Of a DNA stretch of 13,068 nucleotides, positions 11,223 through 13,068 are shown one piece after another; position 1 is the stretch's first letter; each line of letters begins with the position of its first letter. Position numbers and translations under genes: made by a program. The stretch comes from a bacterium. GTDB lineage: Bacteria > Patescibacteriota > Gracilibacteria > UBA1369 > LOWO2-01-FULL-3. The notes under the pieces are model-generated. The model was not told the origin of the DNA. It saw only the letters and a program-made list of their open reading frames with translations, and did no database searches. The DNA lies in the NCBI GenBank assembly GCA_027622635.1, contig JAQBYK010000021.1:1-13068 (forward strand), read 5' to 3'.

Positions 11223-13068
11223 ATGACAAAAAAAGTTAAAGATTTAAAATTGGATCCTCAAATTGAAAAGATTGATTTGGGAGGAGCCAATTCGAAAAAA
11301 AAGGTCCAATCAATTGAGAAGGACGCAAATAAAATATACAAGGAATCTCTGCCGGTAAAGGCTGTAAAAGATTTATCGATAGAACAGGATTTTCACTACA
11401 TTTACATTAAAGGAAAAAAATATGTCCCACCAAAATATCTGGGAAATTTACTGAAAATTGCTTTAGTTGGATTTTTGATAATTATTGCAATAAACGGTGT
11501 AAGCCTCTATCAAAAAGGGAAAACACTTGAAGCAAATATAGCTGATCAAGCCTACGAAGGATATAATTTCTTGGTTGATGCGGGAAAAAGCGCGACAAAA
11601 ATTGAATTTGACAGTGCTTTAGCTTTGTTTGAAACTGCCCGTGATAATTTTTCTCAAGCAAAAGATAGCCTTTGGTTTATAAACAGCGATAAAACTTTTT
11701 ATGTAAAAAATAAAAGCACCGGCCAAGCGGTCGCAGCCTTACTCGAAGGAGGAAAATACTTCGCGATTGCGGGAAAATATTTCCTGGATACTTTGGAGGA
11801 ATTCAATAAAATCCCGCTCTACTTTGTTTCGAAAAATAAAGATCCTAAGGGTGGAGCGCCATCAATTACAGACACTTTAAAAAGAGGTTTGGAGAAAACA
11901 GATCTTGCAATAGAGCAAATATACTTAGCTGCCGAGGAAATCGAGAGCATAGATGAATCAACTCTTCCGGATGATATAGGCGCACGGGTTGCTTTTGCAA
12001 AAGGAAAGGTAAAGGAAGTTTCAAAGATCCTTGAATTAACAAAACAACATTTTCCGGCATTACTGAAATTGCTCGGAGACCGTTATCCACATCGATACCT
12101 GATTTTGCTTCAGAACAACAAAGAAATAAGACCAACTGGAGGATTTATAGGTAGTTATGCGATCATGGATCTGAATGAAGGCTACATAGAAAAACTTGAA
12201 ACGTACGATGTTTACGATATTGACGGAAGCTACGGTGGACTGATAGAACCGCCGGAAGAGCTCAAGGCATTTACGAATAATTGGCGTTTTAGAGATAGTA
12301 ATTACTCGCCGGATTTTCCAATTTCAGCTCAAAAAGCCAGATGGTTTTTGCAAAAAGAGGGTGGACCAACAGTAGATACCGTGATTGGGATAAACGAGGG
12401 ATTGCTGGCAGATATGCTGGAGATAACAGGGCCTATACAGGTTGGAAGCTTTGGGGAGTTGAATTCAAAAAATTACAGTTTGCTTTTAAGTTATGTGATC
12501 GAAGGAAAAGTTTGGGGGGCAAAAGATCCTAAGCACATTTTAAAGGTATTTATTCCACTCTTCAAAGAAGCGATTTTAAAGGAGGAAAACATTGGAAGAG
12601 TGGGCTCTAAAATGTATAAGGCGATTCAGCAAAAACATATAATGATGTATTCGGCGGATGAAGATATTCAGGCACTTTTTTCCGCAGTGGGTCTTAGCGG
12701 AGAGGTTTATAAAACGCAAGAAGGTGAAGACTATCTAAGCGTAATCAATAGCGCTATAGGAGGGACAAAGTCAGAACCATTCATTGAAGAACAAATATTT
12801 CATGACAGTGTGATAGATGAAAACGGCAATATAATTGATGAAATAAGAATAACAAGAGAGCACCATTGGAATGATGACATTTATTTTGCATGGAGGAAGA
12901 CACTTAAAAGCTACGGTTTTGATGAAATGCCGGATTCTTTAATAGATATTTTGGGAAGAGGGGCAAACAAAGTAAATACAAGAATATATGTCCCGGCAGG
13001 AAGTGTTTTAATCGATTCTACCGCAGCGGACACCGCAACAAAGTACGACAAGGAACTCAAAAAAACTT
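11223..13068 (+). CDS. DUF4012-domain membrane-anchored protein, C-terminus beyond the window
   Basis: The reading frame is open from the ATG at 11223 to the window end (615 codons) without a stop. A charged cytoplasmic N-terminus (1-74) is followed by one membrane segment (about 75-95, GNLLKIALVGFLIIIAI), a helical region outside the membrane (about 100-285), and the DUF4012 core. The core begins near residue 290 with LILLQNNKEIRPTGGFIGSYA and continues through VYDIDGSYGG, SPDFPISAQKARWFLQKE, VDTVIGIN and EITGPI, all typical of the family. DUF4012 proteins occur in Actinobacteria, Chloroflexi and many CPR lineages and are thought to be envelope proteins; no reaction is known. The start lies one base after the DUF3352 stop (TAA-T-ATG) with no Shine-Dalgarno, implying translational coupling. 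Confidence 0.88.
   Translation, partial: MTKKVKDLKLDPQIEKIDLGGANSKKKVQSIEKDANKIYKESLPVKAVKDLSIEQDFHYIYIKGKKYVPPKYLGNLLKIALVGFLIIIAINGVSLYQKGKTLEANIADQAYEGYNFLVDAGKSATKIEFDSALALFETARDNFSQAKDSLWFINSDKTFYVKNKSTGQAVAALLEGGKYFAIAGKYFLDTLEEFNKIPLYFVSKNKDPKGGAPSITDTLKRGLEKTDLAIEQIYLAAEEIESIDESTLPDDIGARVAFAKGKVKEVSKILELTKQHFPALLKLLGDRYPHRYLILLQNNKEIRPTGGFIGSYAIMDLNEGYIEKLETYDVYDIDGSYGGLIEPPEELKAFTNNWRFRDSNYSPDFPISAQKARWFLQKEGGPTVDTVIGINEGLLADMLEITGPIQVGSFGELNSKNYSLLLSYVIEGKVWGAKDPKHILKVFIPLFKEAILKEENIGRVGSKMYKAIQQKHIMMYSADEDIQALFSAVGLSGEVYKTQEGEDYLSVINSAIGGTKSEPFIEEQIFHDSVIDENGNIIDEIRITREHHWNDDIYFAWRKTLKSYGFDEMPDSLIDILGRGANKVNTRIYVPAGSVLIDSTAADTATKYDKELKKT

Noticed and set aside
1..13068. Alternative code with TGA read as glycine, as in some candidate phyla
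   Set aside because: TGA ends the 105-aa gene and alaS at sensible places and is absent in frame from all long genes; glycine uses normal GGN codons.

Overview
This is a gene-dense, moderately AT-rich bacterial segment with almost no spare DNA; no gap between genes reaches 100 bases. It holds ten protein genes (two cut by the window edges) and one tRNA. The organism is probably an ultra-small, host-associated bacterium of the Patescibacteria/CPR type, possibly Peregrinibacteria-like. That placement is an inference from four things: the neighbouring DUF3352 and DUF4012 membrane proteins, a short alanyl-tRNA synthetase without its C-terminal domain, an ORF6N-domain gene, and the lack of Shine-Dalgarno sequences at every start. 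The standard bacterial code fits: TGA ends two genes at sensible places and no long gene contains it in frame.

Layout. (1) Positions 1-1072, minus strand: enolase, lacking its C-terminus. It diverges from (2) 1145-2113, plus strand: a small two-helix holin-like membrane protein, a metallo-beta-lactamase-fold protein that has lost its metal-binding motif, and tRNA-Arg(CCT), apparently one transcript. (3) 2168-5448: a 105-residue charged helical protein overlapping by four bases a 988-residue unrecognised protein. The large protein has a peptidoglycan-binding-like motif, a glycine-rich hydrophobic segment and a histidine-rich helix. (4) 5487-6857: miaB, which makes the ms2i6A37 tRNA modification. 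It meets tail to tail, with overlapping stop codons, (5) an ORF6N-domain gene, followed on the same minus strand by (6) alaS, reading from 9296 down to 6854. (7) 9377-13068, plus strand: a DUF3352 and a DUF4012 membrane-anchored protein in tandem, the second cut by the window end.

Regulation is unusually readable. Five near-consensus sigma-70-type promoters have exactly 17-base spacers (eno, the holin-like gene, the 105-aa gene, miaB, alaS), and a sixth is of the extended -10 type (DUF3352). For eno, miaB and the DUF3352 gene the -10 box lies only 6-7 bases before the ATG, which predicts leaderless mRNAs. Three promoters carry short inverted repeats around the -10 box.

Most of the content is housekeeping (glycolysis, tRNA charging and modification). 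The parts that may be new are the 105-aa/988-aa pair, the DUF3352-DUF4012 envelope pair, the degenerate metallo-beta-lactamase protein, and a perfect 33-base palindrome inside the ORF6N coding sequence.
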